A stretch of DNA of 64,000 bases from Gigaspora rosea (lineage: Eukaryota > Glomeromycota > Glomeromycetes > Diversisporales > Gigasporaceae): positions 89,942-153,941 of the forward strand of contig QKWP01000059.1 of assembly GCA_003550325.1 (NCBI GenBank). Direction: 5' to 3'. The notes beneath the pieces were generated by a model that made no database searches, was not told where the DNA came from, and was given only the letters and a program-made list of their open reading frames with translations. Both the position numbers and the translations under genes were made by a program. This document shows positions 1 to 11,638 of this stretch, piece after piece. Position 1 is the stretch's first letter; each line of letters starts with the position of its first letter.

Positions 1-35
1 TGGGACCAAAGAATAATGGGTCTTTGATCCGCCAT
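1..35 (-). CDS. Sulfotransferase-like P-loop gene, 5' end only (cassette A)
   Basis: The first twelve codons of the same gene found near 14.7 kb and 56.0 kb are visible here: MADQRPIILWSH on the minus strand. The rest lies outside the window. The reading frame starts cleanly at an ATG, unlike the copy near 56 kb. Whether this copy is complete cannot be seen. Confidence 0.5.
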   Translation of the reverse strand, partial: MADQRPIILWS

Positions 36-767
36 TTTTAAATGAGCAAATTCAATCTTATCCGATCCTTTTATTAAGTTGTGTAATATGTGTGTTCATG
101 TAATACAAATAGCCTTTATTATGCATAACTGAGATCTGATTCATTGATCTTGCACTCCCGATTTTTCGATCAGCGGGCTGTGCTTCATCTTGCGGTATTC
201 GAATTTTCTACTTTCACGGTTTCACGTGTCATAACGGGACCAACGACTTCGCCGCTAATACATGCATAAATTTGATTTACATATATATCGAACATCCCAA
301 GGATCTAAGTCCTATAAAATGAATTGTATTTTCATTATGTTTTCATATAATTTAGGGACCGAGTCCAAGACTGTCTTTTTTAGTCCTAGGATCGGAACGG
401 CCATTTAACATCCCTACGATCCATACCCGATATTGATATTATGTGATCCATATCCAGATGATTATACTGGTATAGGCAAGTTACAAATTTATGAAAATTA
501 TAATATTCCTTAAACCATCAGTAGTTAGCAATCAAATTTGGCTGTTAAAATAATCTGCCCGCTTTTAAAGACACCCCTTAATAAAGAGTATGTGAATTTT
601 AGAGAGTTAAAAAAAGGTTCTATATTTCATTTATTCTGATTTTATTATCTCTTACCAGATATCCAATCATTTTGGAAAAGCTAATTACAAAATATATCTA
701 AAATTTGACACTTCATTATCTTGTCTCTTTGTATCACTATATTTACACTTATTTTATTAACCGTATT
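36..767. other. Spacer between sulfotransferase-like gene and transporter, conserved in three cassettes
   Basis: About 730 bases separate the start of the P-loop gene from the end of the transporter. The same spacer is recognisable at 14.7-16.2 kb and 56.0-56.6 kb, with the landmark GGGACCGAGTCCAAGACTGT in all three. No open frame of note is present. In cassette B this spacer is interrupted by a solo LTR; here and in cassette C the site is uninterrupted. Confidence 0.6.
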
Positions 768-3135
768 TCAGATCATAATTTTCTGTTCCATTTTTTTATT
801 TTCATTAATAAGCATAAACCTTAGAATTACTGTAAGAATTACCACCAAAATTAATAAAAATGCATTGGTAATATGTCCTTTGACTTTGGATTATGCACGT
901 TGGTTTATTTGCAGAAATACGTAGATGGTAAAATTTATGAGAATAAAATTAATAATTGAAAAGTTATTGTTAAATTATTATATTGAAAAATTACTTACAA
1001 TATCTGGGACCATCATTTGTTGGGTATAGCATTGACGCCAAAACACCTAGAAAAAAAATTTTTATAAATGAGTAACACAGTAAATATATATATATAAGCA
1101 AAATCATAAAATGATTCTTACCGGATATATTTCCAAATGAATTAACCATTGCTAGAGCGATTGCACGTTTATCGTGAGGTGTAGAAAATATACTGGAAAT
1201 CCAAGCTACTAAAAGTGGTGCAAATGTCGATAGGCCTATTAAAAATATAAATATATGTCTATTAAATGACTAGGTGCTGAGAAAGAGACGAATTTGACAA
1301 AAAATTATAATTATAAAAAATTAATTTTCTCCGATTATCTAATTAAATTTGATATTTGTTGAGAAATTAATTTTTATAATTATTATTTTTTTTGCCAGAT
1401 TCGTTCCTTTTCTCAACGCTTAGCCCAATATTCAAAAAAAAAAAAATTAATTAATTCATATTTACCAGCAGTGCAAAAAAAAGTGGATACATATAGTAAA
1501 TTTATGTTCTCAAACATTGCCAGTCCAAAAAAACCAATTATTGCTAAACATCCTCCAAAAATAAGATGAAAACTTCTTTCTTCAGTTTTATCAGAATGCA
1601 ATGTTATGGCTAATGAAATGCACCAACCAGTAAAGTAAGGTGGCACTGTCAACAATTGACTTTTCAATGGATCAAAGCCCATAGAATAAATTATAGTTGG
1701 TAGATATAATGCAATGGAATGTATAGCAGTTCCAATGAATATACCAATAAGCATTACGATATAAATCTTCGAATCTTTTACGACCAAGTACAGACTGTGA
1801 TGATCAATTTTGTAATGTTGAGAGTCATTTAATGAACAGTCATCTTTGCGAAGACAGGTTACCCAGTAATCCCTTTCTTGTACAGTTAGGAATGTGGCAG
1901 TTTCTGGAAAGTTTGGAAGAATGAAACTAAGAAAAAAAAAGAATAATTGATAATATATTTTAGATGTAAAAAGTAGATAAAAAAGGAAGGTTAAATATAC
2001 ATTACAAGGAAACTAATGAGAAAATAAAAGTAGTTAATCCTTCTAACAAGAATAGCCATCTCCATCCTTCCAAACCCCCTTTTCCGTCCATATATTTCGT
2101 AATAAAATAAGCCAGAAGTCCACTATTATAATCACCAAAACAGTTAATTCATTAACACGAAGAGAGAGAATTATTAAAGCTAATAATAATTGATAAAACT
2201 TTTTACCCAAAAGCACCAGATAAAACAGATCCAGAAAGAAATAGACTAAATCTTACAGCACATTGGGATCGCTTATACCACATACTCAATAGAAAAAATG
2301 CACCAGGCACAAATCCTATTCAACACATACAGTAACATACTTAGCACGTGAATGATAAGAAGTTGAGTATTATCAGCATTTTCTACGTACGTACGTACCT
2401 GCTTCAGCGACACCTAGTAAAAGTCTTGTAGCAATCAATTCACCAAAATTTTTTACTGCGGCCATACAACATAAGTTACAACAGCAGACCATACGACCAT
2501 AAGAGCTGGTAACCATTTTGATGGTGTAAACTTCTTTATTACCTATTTCAATTATCGATAATAATAATGAAATTTGATTCTCATTAAACACAATATAATC
2601 GTTATAACCTGTGATTAGATTCTAAAATAATCTAATTTTTACCATGTTTGAAGGTATTTCAAATAGAACATAACCAATATAGAATACAGCAAGTGAGATT
2701 TGAAATTGGTTTCCATATAATCCTATAAATGAAAAGTATTGTAAACAAAATATAAATAATATTTTATTAAAGTAAATTACCTAGATTATTTTCTAATCCT
2801 GCTAATCTTGCATTTCCTATATCAAAAAAAGAAAATCCGAAACGATCTTTAAATACATGAACATCTCAATCTCAAATTTAGGAACGGAAGGTCGTACCAA
2901 TATTAGTTCTATCCAGACAAGCCAAACAATACATAAAAGCCAATGTCAAGAGTAATCCAGAGTCAATTTTTCTTAACAATTTTTTCTTGTCAACTAATGA
3001 CTGTAATGTTTGCTGTGTTGATTTTCGATCATCATTGGTCGTTGAATGTATAGATATTTCATTACTATTACGTACAATTTCTTCAGTTGTAGATGTATCA
3101 TTAATTATAGGTTTATTTGTTTGAGAAATATCCAT
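768..3135 (-). pseudogene. MFS transporter, Dal5/Tna1-like (cassette A copy, broken)
   Basis: This is a third copy of the anion:cation symporter-type transporter described at 16218-18657, with the same ten-exon layout. Exon 1 carries the hallmark LDRTNIG, which joins across an intron to NARLAGLENNLG. In exon 4 the sequence has five extra bases after the MVVWSAVV stretch compared with the other two copies; this shifts the frame and gives an early stop. The last exon also has a TGA where the other copies read GGA, which would shorten the tail. Residues such as GIFIGTAIHS differ from GIFVTTAFHS in copies B and C, so this copy has diverged most. It is probably a pseudogene. Assembly error at the five-base insertion is a less likely alternative. 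Confidence 0.8.
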
Positions 3136-3945
3136 TTTTTCCAAAAAATAATAAAAAATATCAAATTATTTAGCTTTGGGATTTTATTTAACTTTTCTTG
3201 ATTTATTTTGTCACCATTTCAAGTCATCAATAATATATATCAGTATACACATATTAATTTAATTTGGCTAACGAATTTTGGTAAGTTATTGAACCTGTTA
3301 ACGTTTCACCTTACAAAACTGCTTTGCTATTAATAATATAATTTATTTTAATATAGTATAACTAGTTTGTAACCTGTGCTTTGCACATGATATGTAATAT
3401 TAAATTTTGATCTTAGTTCTGTAGTTCAGAATTTTTTTTTTCATGAAAGTTCTTTAGCATCGATTTAAAAACCATTTTGGTATTATTCATTTAATTTAGT
3501 TTCATATGATTGATATCAACCTTAACCAACTTTTAATTAAACTTCGACTTATCTAGAAAAATTAGCGTTAAAACTTGTTTCAACCCGGTCATTATATACA
3601 TAACATTAAGATATATCACATGCAAGTTTTTTTTTGATAAAATGTAATTTAGAATTTTATTGGTAAAAAGCATAGTACAAAATTTTATTGGCTAGTGATC
3701 TTAAAATCTTATAGATATTAATTAATTAATATTAAATATTCAAGAACAGAACAAAGAAAATATGCATTCATGTAATTAGAACAGAACCATAGTGAATACC
3801 AAATCATATGGGCGATTACAGTGATTATTTAATATGAATCATAAAACTTGAGCCAGTCATTTATGTGATTATTGAGAATAAAAATGATTATTTGATCAAA
3901 AATTGTAAGCACAATTATGAATCACTTATGAATTTTTGTATGTAC
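3136..3945. other. Upstream region of transporter A; possible Helitron 3' terminus
   Basis: No gene is seen. The first ~170 bases are shared with cassettes B and C; beyond ~3306 only cassette B matches. At 3362 the minus strand reads a small hairpin (TGTGCAAAGCACA) followed by a short spacer and CTAG with T next to it, the layout of a Helitron 3' end. The same sequence is at 18872 in cassette B. No matching 5' end was located. Confidence 0.45.
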
Positions 3946-5003
3946 CGTACCGCACTGAGCAAAAGATCCCCCTTTCTGAGTACCCCCATGCAAAAGATCC
4001 GGGTATTTTACATGGCATCTTTTTTTTCACCAAGTATAATACCCGGGTATATTGTAGCATCTCAATGAGATTTGCTAGTGATCGAGGTGTTGGTGCTTGA
4101 GAGCAACCTTAACCTATATACCGTATTTAACTATTATAAAAACTAAAATATTTTTAAAAATCGCTTTTTTTTTATTTTTATTTTTTTAAAAAAAAAATTA
4201 TATTTCTATTATATTTTTAAGATAATTTTTTCGTCCTAATTCAAGTATTCTATAAGACGAATGCTTAGAACCCACATATTAATAAAAAAAAAATGAAAAC
4301 ATAGCCTTATTCTTTGGCTTTATATAAATAACTAGTGAAAATTTCCAGGCGAGTCTAGATAAGTTGATACATTTTAAAATATTTAAAAGATCGATTTTTA
4401 TATGAATTTAATAATATCCGATAGATTTAGGGTAAATCGTAATTAGTAATATCTCGTAATAGAACAATAATATAATGTAAAGTCTATTATAAGAGGTTCA
4501 ATCTGTAAGATCAAACTTTAACTTCTGATATTTCTTGAATAAAAACGATTGTGCTTAATAAACATCATTGTAGCGTCTTAACGATAGTGAATGCGACACA
4601 ATGTTAACATAAAAAATCTATTAGTCCGTGTGACACCCCAGTATTTTGTGTAGGGATATTTTATGTGGGAGGGTCTTATACACGACATATATCGTGATTT
4701 AATTGTGATCGTTATCGTGATCGCAATCAATAAAAAAAAATTAATCATAAGGGGTCACAAAATTATGCAAACCGCAACAATGTGATTTAACTATTAAAAA
4801 AGAAAAAATGCGGAACAATTTTTTTTTTTAACCTACCGGGATGATCGCCGTCAGAACGTGTGTGGCGAAGGCGAAACAATTCTATTACATGCCCAATCAT
4901 AAGGATGACTAGGCTTATCAGGCTCCTCCGTTGGCTTGCTTCTCCTTCGCACTAATTCGCATCCTATAATTTTTTAAATACTGCGCACAACTAAAAAAAT
5001 CGC

Positions 5004-5035
<32 letters not shown>

Positions 5036-5260
5036 GCGGTTTTTTTAAGCGATTTTTTAGTGAAAATTCAAACATAGCCATTTGAAACAGTTCTGACGAA
5101 CTGTTTTCAATTAAAAAATAAGTGCAATATTTTGCATGATTAACGGTAATCCGTATGACACCCCAACAAATACCCCCCACGCAAAATACCCCCCTGTCAA
5201 AAGATCCCACTGCACAAAATACCCACTATCGAATGAGATACCCGTGGGTACTTTGTAAGG
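3946..5260. mobile_element. Insertion block with repeated ACCCC/ATACCC words, absent from cassette B
   Basis: Cassette B reads straight from GAATTTTTGTATGTA into TATATGTAACCTGG (19430-19460). In cassette A these two anchors are separated by this block and the next MITE. Near both ends the block carries scattered copies of short words such as CAAAAGATCCC, AAAATACCC and TGACACCCCA, as expected for subterminal transposase-binding repeats. It also has A/T-rich palindromes around 4150 and 5000-5060. No coding potential is seen. Clear terminal inverted repeats were not found, so the class is unknown. Confidence 0.5.
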
Positions 5261-5264
5261 TATA

Positions 5265-5760
5265 TATGTGGGACACTTGAAGAAGAGTTAACCCAGTGAT
5301 TATCATGAATTATCACCTCGATATAATCACATGGTTTGATTGATTAACAAATCAGGTGATTCATTACGTACACTCAATAACAGGCATCTACAGTGTTATA
5401 AATCAAAAATTTTTATTGCACAAAAACCCATTTAGCCACGGCAAAAAAAGTTTTGGTCCTGTGACGATTTGCAAATTCAAAACAAACGTTCGTTCTAAAG
5501 AAAAGTAAAAGAAATCACTTATTTATAACCTTCTTTGCACTAACAAAAAATATTCCTTGATCGATTTTATTATATAAAACGCTAACCCCAAACCCTAACA
5601 TAGACACTACCCTAACCCTAATCTAAATAAACCAGAACTTTTTAATGCGCATTATCAATTTATCACCTGACATTTGTTACATTTTTTGCCACCATGTGAT
5701 TATATCGAGGGTGATAAATCGTGATAATCACTGGGTTAACTCTTCTTCAATCTTCCCATA
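5265..5760. mobile_element. MITE with ~70-bp inverted repeats
   Basis: The ends are inverted copies: left GAAGAAGAGTTAACCCAGTG, followed by a match to the right end (CACTGGGTTAACTCTTCTTC) that continues for about 70 bases with few differences. The likely target duplication is TA. Inside (about 5470-5640) is a core with an ACAAACGTTCGTT word, an ATTCCTTG word and a CCCTAACCCTAA tract, which also occurs in several elements with other ends. It is absent from the equivalent site in cassette B. Confidence 0.75.
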
Positions 5761-6298
5761 TATGTAACCTGGTTATTTATTGATTTTTTTGATTAGTGAT
5801 GTTATCTCATATTATCATGCTATATATAGTATCTATTTCTATTTAATATTATAAAATTTTAAAAGCACTAGCCAATAAAAATTCGCATACATTTTTACCA
5901 ATGAAATTTTTAAAAATTCGCATACATTTTTACCAATGAAATTTTGTATAAACTAAGCATGTTTATACAGTATCACATTTTCGAATTGACAATCATACAC
6001 TAATATTAATTAGAAATAATATAGCACTTTTTTTCTAGAAAAATTGAAAAAATAATAACATATGAATTAGATATACCGGTAAATTGAATGAAGCTAATAC
6101 GAATTAGGAAGCTAATACTACTTTCTAGAAAAATTGACAAAAAATAATATCATATGAATTAGATATAAATTGAATATAGCTAATACGAATTAGGAATGTA
6201 ATTCACTGCTTTTTCTAGAGAAATCGACGAATAGTAATATCATTTTATTTTCAAAGAACATATGTAGCACTTTTTTTAAATAAATAGACGAATGAAAC

Positions 6299-6653
6299 TA
6301 GGGTTGCATCAGTTCGGTCCGGTTCGGTCCGGTCCCTAAGAGGACCGTTATCATAGTGTTTACGGTTCCGGTCCGGTCCTTCAGTCCCATAACGGTCCTT
6401 TAATAATTACGTCAATCTTAATGCATAAGATTTTATTGGCCAAAAATGACGTAATTTTTACTGTCAGATATAAACAAACATCATATGATCTACGTTACAC
6501 CTGATCAAGAAATTTGATTGGGTGATACAAATATCACAGTTATGTTTACAAGGACCGGTCCCAGGACCAGTCCTTTAATGGTCCCACGGTCCTTATCGGT
6601 CCCGGTCCGGTTCCGGTCCTGGACTGGTCTTTTTCAGGACCGATGCATCCCTA
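6299..6653. mobile_element. hAT-type MITE (355 bp) with 8-bp target duplication
   Basis: The ends are TAGGGTTGCATC and GATGCATCCCTA, flanked by an exact 8-bp duplication AATGAAAC (6291-6298 and 6654-6661). The subterminal parts are rich in GGTCCGG/GGACCGG words on both sides. An internal GTTACACCTGATCAAG word resembles the core found in other small elements here. An 8-bp duplication with TAGGG-type ends fits the hAT superfamily. It sits in the Helitron's repeat region. Confidence 0.85.
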
Positions 6654-6906
6654 AATGAAACATGCTAATTATTAAAAATGATGATTATAGCATCTTTTTT
6701 TTCTAAAGATAAGTGTTTATACAGTATCACATTTTTGAATTGACAATCATACACTAATATTAATTAGAAATATATAGTACTTTTTTCTATATTGAATGAA
6801 GCTAATACAAATTAGGAATGTAATTCACTATATATATTTTTTCTAGATAAATCGACAAAAAATAATATCATCTTATTTTCGAAAAACATATCAGATATAT
6901 ATAGCA

Positions 6907-6914
<8 letters not shown>

Positions 6915-6940
<26 letters not shown>

Positions 6941-7943
6941 TAAGGTGACCACTTAGGTACCCTAGCACTTTATTGGTCCAAGCGGGTTGGTCCGGTCAAT
7001 ATGACTATACCATATATTACATTTGTATAACGAGAGTACAACTAGCCACACGTACAACTTTTGGTTGTCTAATTTAAGTAGTCCGCCCGAAGGTTCTACA
7101 CTAGATGCCATACCTGCAACCCAACTAGGGGATTGCCTATTTAAACTATCTGGCTTCTACCCATGTTCAATGTTCCTTCCAATATACCCTTTCGAGTAAT
7201 TCATTATTAAAAGTACCCTGAGACTTTAACCAAACACCTATTGGAGGGCATTTGCCCCTGTGGTAAACCTGGTAAAGTGATACCTGTCCCCCACAGGTAT
7301 TCACCTACACTTTCGGTAGCTTACGCATTCACCGAGGCAAACAACTTGCAGTCAGGGGGTTATCCTGCAACCGCTACCATTACCTACTACTGCCCTTGTG
7401 AAGTTCACTAGACCCTAGTACCTGGCCAGTCACTCTTTGGATCCTTTTCCCCAGTTATCCCAGACTACCAATTCAGTTGGCCCGGAAGGATCGGTCTGCC
7501 AGACTTTAGGTGCCTAAGGTCACCCTTTCCTTGGTTCATGCTTCTATAACACATACCTTTTCCTCCGGTACGACTCTGGCGGCCAGGTTGGTGGGCCCTT
7601 TTGCCATAGGGGCTCTTGCCCGTCCAGTTTTCCAGTCAGTCACTACTAAGATCCTTTTCCCCGGTACCATCGAAAGTCTAGCTACCTCTCCACTCGGGAC
7701 TTGCCAAATGGGTTTCTGTTTATCAGGTTACTTGGATTTGTCTGTGTAATGAGACACAATTTCGCCTGAAAGCTCCTATTCAAGATGGTAACCAAGGACT
7801 ACAGGTAGTGTACTCAACCGATCGACAAGACACAGTTACCGGAACACAGGTCTATTTTTCAAAAGCGTTGCTAGTGGGATTTGAACTCTAGACCTGCTAC
7901 TTGGGGGTGACAACTTACCAACTTCTCTAAGTCGCCACACCCT
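6915..7943 (-). mobile_element. tRNA-derived long SINE, ~1.03 kb, copy 1
   Basis: Read on the minus strand, the element starts with a tRNA-like head: an A-box-like GTGGCGACTTAGAGAAGTTGG, trimmed here to GGCGACTTAGAGAAGTTGG, then a B box GGTCTAGAGTTCAAATCCC. It ends in a long A run (plus-strand T run at 6909-6935). It is flanked by TATAGCACTTTTTT on both sides (6900-6914 and 7944-7957), a target-site duplication. The body is visibly less AT-rich than its surroundings. Related copies are at 48888-49908 and 27604-28175. A non-autonomous element of this length is large for a SINE. No long open frame was found. Confidence 0.8.
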
Positions 7944-8645
7944 TATAGCACTTTTTTTAAATAAATCGAGATACATTTATGCAATAAAATTTTGTATAAA
8001 ACTAAACATAACGGGTTTGATAACAATATTAGCAAATGTAAATTATTAAGTTAAGATTGAGTGAAGCTAATATGAATTAGGAATGTAATTCGCTATATAT
8101 ATTTTTTCTAGAGAAATCGACGAATTTATTTAATATCATTTTATTTTCGAAGAACATATATAGCACTTTTTTTTTAAATAAATCGACGAATAATATTTAA
8201 TGAAACTTATGCCGATTTTTAAGTATGATAAACTTTATACAGTATTGCATTTTCGAAATAAAAATTATACACTAATATTAATTAAAAATATATAGTACTT
8301 TTTTTTCTAGAAAAATTGACAAAAAATATTATCATACACTATATAGATATAATTAATAATTATTATGAGTATCTATAAATTGAAATATTATTAATATTAG
8401 TATATAGATACTTCAATACGTACTTAATAATCAAGTATCTATCTAATATGAATGTGCTAATAGATACTCGAATTATCGAGAAATAAAATTTTTATGAATC
8501 TGCTTTAAACAAACGGGATATATAAAAAGGTTTACAAACTATGCTCGAACTAAAAAAAAAGGATAAAAAAAATACAATTAAAAAAGCTATTGAAATGAAA
8601 TCTGTTAAAAAAGCAAAATGAACATGAATTTTTAGCTCCAAAACA

Positions 8646-11458
8646 TTGACTTTTATCCATGCTAACAAAAAAGCATTGGAACCTGACTTATTCATTTCTC
8701 GACATTATCTTGGAGAAATGAATACAATATGTGTTAATTGTAAAGCATTAATGTGGATAGATGAAAGAATTTCTATTTCATCGCATACAAATCCAAAATT
8801 TTTTGTTTGCTGCTCAAATAATAGAGTACAGCTACCTCCTTTAACGGATCCTCCAGAACCATTATACACTCTTCTATTCAGATCTGATCCATGTTCAAAA
8901 CATTTTCAAGAAATAATTAGAGCATACAATACAGCATTATCATTCACATCTATGAGAGCTCAAATAGATGAACAAGTTACAGGCACCAAAGGTACAATCT
9001 ATAAATGAGTTCTTAATTTGAAAGATTAGACTACTAAATAATTTAAATCGTACAGGAATTTATGCATTCCGAATACATGGAGAAATATATCATAATATTG
9101 GATCACTTTTACCTCATGATAATAATGCTCGACCCCAATTTGCACAACTTTACTTCTATAACACATACAATGAACTCCAAAACAGACTTCACATTATGCC
9201 TGAATTAGATCCTATAATACTTAACGAGCTCCAAAATATGCTCTATTGTATAAATCTTTATGCTACTACTATCAGACAGATACATGAAACATGGATAACA
9301 AATCCTGTCTTATCTCTTTCAATGGTAATTAAATCCACCTGAACAAATGACCCCAAACGATATAACATCCCAACTGCTAATAAAATAGCAATTGTTATAG
9401 TTGACAATGAATAGGAAAATAAAATACTTACTACAGATATTGTTATTCATCTCCGAAAAGGTGGATTAAAATATATATCTGATCTAAATGCCGCATATAC
9501 TCCATTACACTATGTGCTTCTTTTTCCTCGCGGAGAAGATGGTTGGCATCCAAAAATACCAATTCGTACCTTTTCACATACATATACTAATTTTTTGATA
9601 GATATAAATAATGATGGAAATTATGATGAATGTGAAGACCAACAACATAACTCTAAAACTAAATGGGTTACACAAATAGAATATTACGCCTATAGACTTC
9701 AAATAAGAAAAGGAGAAAGCAAGTCTCTTCATATGTCTGGCTGCTTATTCCAACAATATATTGTGGATGCTTATGCAAGCATTGAACGTAATCGTCTAAA
9801 TTGGTATCGACTAAATCAAAAAAAACTTAGAGTTGAATTGTATCAAGGTATGAAAAAATTTACATATTAAAAAATCTATTTACATAAAATAAAATAACCA
9901 AATTTTTATATATATAACATACCGGTATTTAATTTGTTAAAAAAAACATAACTACTAAATATTCCATTTATCTAAAATGTATCCAGGTCTACAAGATGCT
10001 TTATCTTGATCAGATACAAGTGCTAAAAATATTGGAAGAAAAATAATACTTCCTTCAACATTCATTGGTGGGCCTTGCCAAATGTACCAGTTATATCAAG
10101 ATTCCATGGCGATTGTTCATTCAATTGGACCTCCAGATCTCTTTATAACATTTATGTGCAACCCTAAATGGCCAGAAATTGTGCAAGAACTTTTTAATAA
10201 TTAAGAAGCAAATAATCGTCTTGATCTCATATCATGTGTATTTAATATGAAACTTAAAGAACTTCTTAAAGATATTACAGAAAATGGTATATTTGGAAAA
10301 GTAATTGCACACATCCACATAGTTGAATTCCAAAAATGTGGATTACTACATGCTCATATTCTTATAATCCTGGCACCTGAAGACAAGCCCAATACAACTG
10401 ATAATATAGATAAAATAGTTTCTGCTAAAATTCCAAATGAAAGAATCTATCCATTAGTACATTAAACAGTAACAACTATGATGATGCATGGTCCTTGCGG
10501 AATTCTTAATCCAACTGCCCCTTGAATACAAAATGGAGTATGTTCTAAATGTTATCCTTGAGTATTTAATAATATTACAACGATAGATAGTGATAAATAC
10601 CCAATCTACAGAAGGCGGAATGACGGTAAAACAGCTTTAGTAAAAGGAATTTATTTAAATAACCAATGGGTTGTTCCCCATAACCTTTACCTTTGTACTA
10701 AATATAACGCCCGTATAAATGTTGAAATTTGTTCTTCAATAACTGCTATAAAGTATTTGTATAAATATGTTTATAAGGGAAATGATCGAGCAATAATTAA
10801 GTTATCTAATATTGAAAAAAATAATACAACAAATTGTCATTCTAATGATAAAATTCATCTTTACCTAAATGCATGCAACATATCCGCATCCGAAGAAACA
10901 TGAAGGATTTTTCACTTTCGTCTTCATGAAGAAAAATCTGATGTTCAACGACTTCAAATCCACCTTTCTAACCAACAAAATATAATCTTTTCTGAAGATC
11001 AATCCTTAGACACAATAATAAAACAAGGCCTAGAAAAAACATTAACTGAATGGTTTATCGCAAATGCTACTTATAATGATGCCAAAGAACTTACTTATGC
11101 TGAATTACCTCAAAAATGGGTTTGGGATAAACATCAAAAAAAATGGAAACGGAGAAAACAAGGAAATACTATAGGTTGTTTGTATTTTGTAAATCCGAAT
11201 GAAGGAGAACGTTACTACTTATGTATGCTACTTTTTATAGTACATAGAGCAACTTCATTTGAACAACTTCGTACTATAAATAGAAAAAAGTATAAAACTT
11301 TCAAGGAAGCATGTCATGCCCTGGGTCTTTTGCAAGAAGACAAAGAATGGGCAGAATGTCTTCAAGAAGCTGCATCTATAAAATCAGGTGCATGCTTACG
11401 AAATCTTTTTGCTACTATTTTACTTTTCTGTAATCCCACAAACCCAGCACGACTTTGA
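8646..11458 (+). pseudogene. Helitron Rep protein, N-terminal and nuclease parts (broken)
   Basis: The pieces read as the N-terminal and HUH-nuclease parts of a Helitron Rep/helicase, which nicks and transfers one DNA strand during rolling-circle transposition. At 8646-9008 are the typical CVNCKALMW...FVCCSN zinc-like motif and the LPPLTDPPEPLYTLL region; FRIHGEIYHNIGSLLP follows near 9060. The segment near 10050 has PPDLFITFMCNPKWPEI. The HUH motif is seen as GLLHAHILI near 10340 and the tyrosine motif as IKYLYKYVYKG near 10750. Stops and frame changes separate the segments, so no intact protein is made. The catalytic motifs themselves are still recognisable. Confidence 0.85.
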
Positions 11459-11471
11459 AATAATTATATTA

Positions 11472-11638
11472 GAACAGGGTGAAACCTGAGTTGCGAAATA
11501 GTGAAATCCGCTTTGTAGATCGGGTTAGGGTGAAATCTGCGTTTTATTATGTTTTTTATTATATAAAAGCAGATTTCACCCTCATGTGATGATCATAGCA
11601 GGTTTCACTATTTCACAACTCAGGTTTCACCCTGTCGT
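11472..11638. mobile_element. Mutator-type small TIR element (167 bp) inside the Helitron
   Basis: The terminal repeats ACAGGGTGAAACCTGAGTTG and its inverse CAACTCAGGTTTCACCCTGT are nearly perfect. An exact 9-bp duplication ATTATATTA lies at 11463-11471 and 11639-11647. Nine-base duplications are typical of Mutator-like elements. It falls between the Rep and helicase parts of the Helitron. The inner part contains GGGTTAGGGTGAAA. A relative with the same ends is at 60795-60937. Confidence 0.85.

Larger units (their letters stand above)
5990..8340. repeat. Degenerate direct repeats in the Helitron 5' region
   Basis: A unit of roughly 120-170 bases recurs at about 5990-6300, 6720-6915 and 7944-8340, interrupted by two nested elements. 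Landmarks in each unit are TATAGCACTTTTTT, TTTCTAGAGAAATCGACGAA and GAAGCTAATACGAATTAGGA. The units differ by substitutions and small indels, so they are old. Confidence 0.6.

Noticed and set aside
721-924. Plus-strand 67-codon frame
   Set aside because: It is antisense to the last exon of transporter A.
5570-5635. CCCTAACCCTAA tracts as interstitial telomeres
   Set aside because: They recur at the same place inside several small elements, so they belong to a shared element core and are not relics of chromosome ends.
7510-7749. Plus-strand 79-codon frame
   Set aside because: It lies antisense in the SINE body and is not conserved in the other copies.
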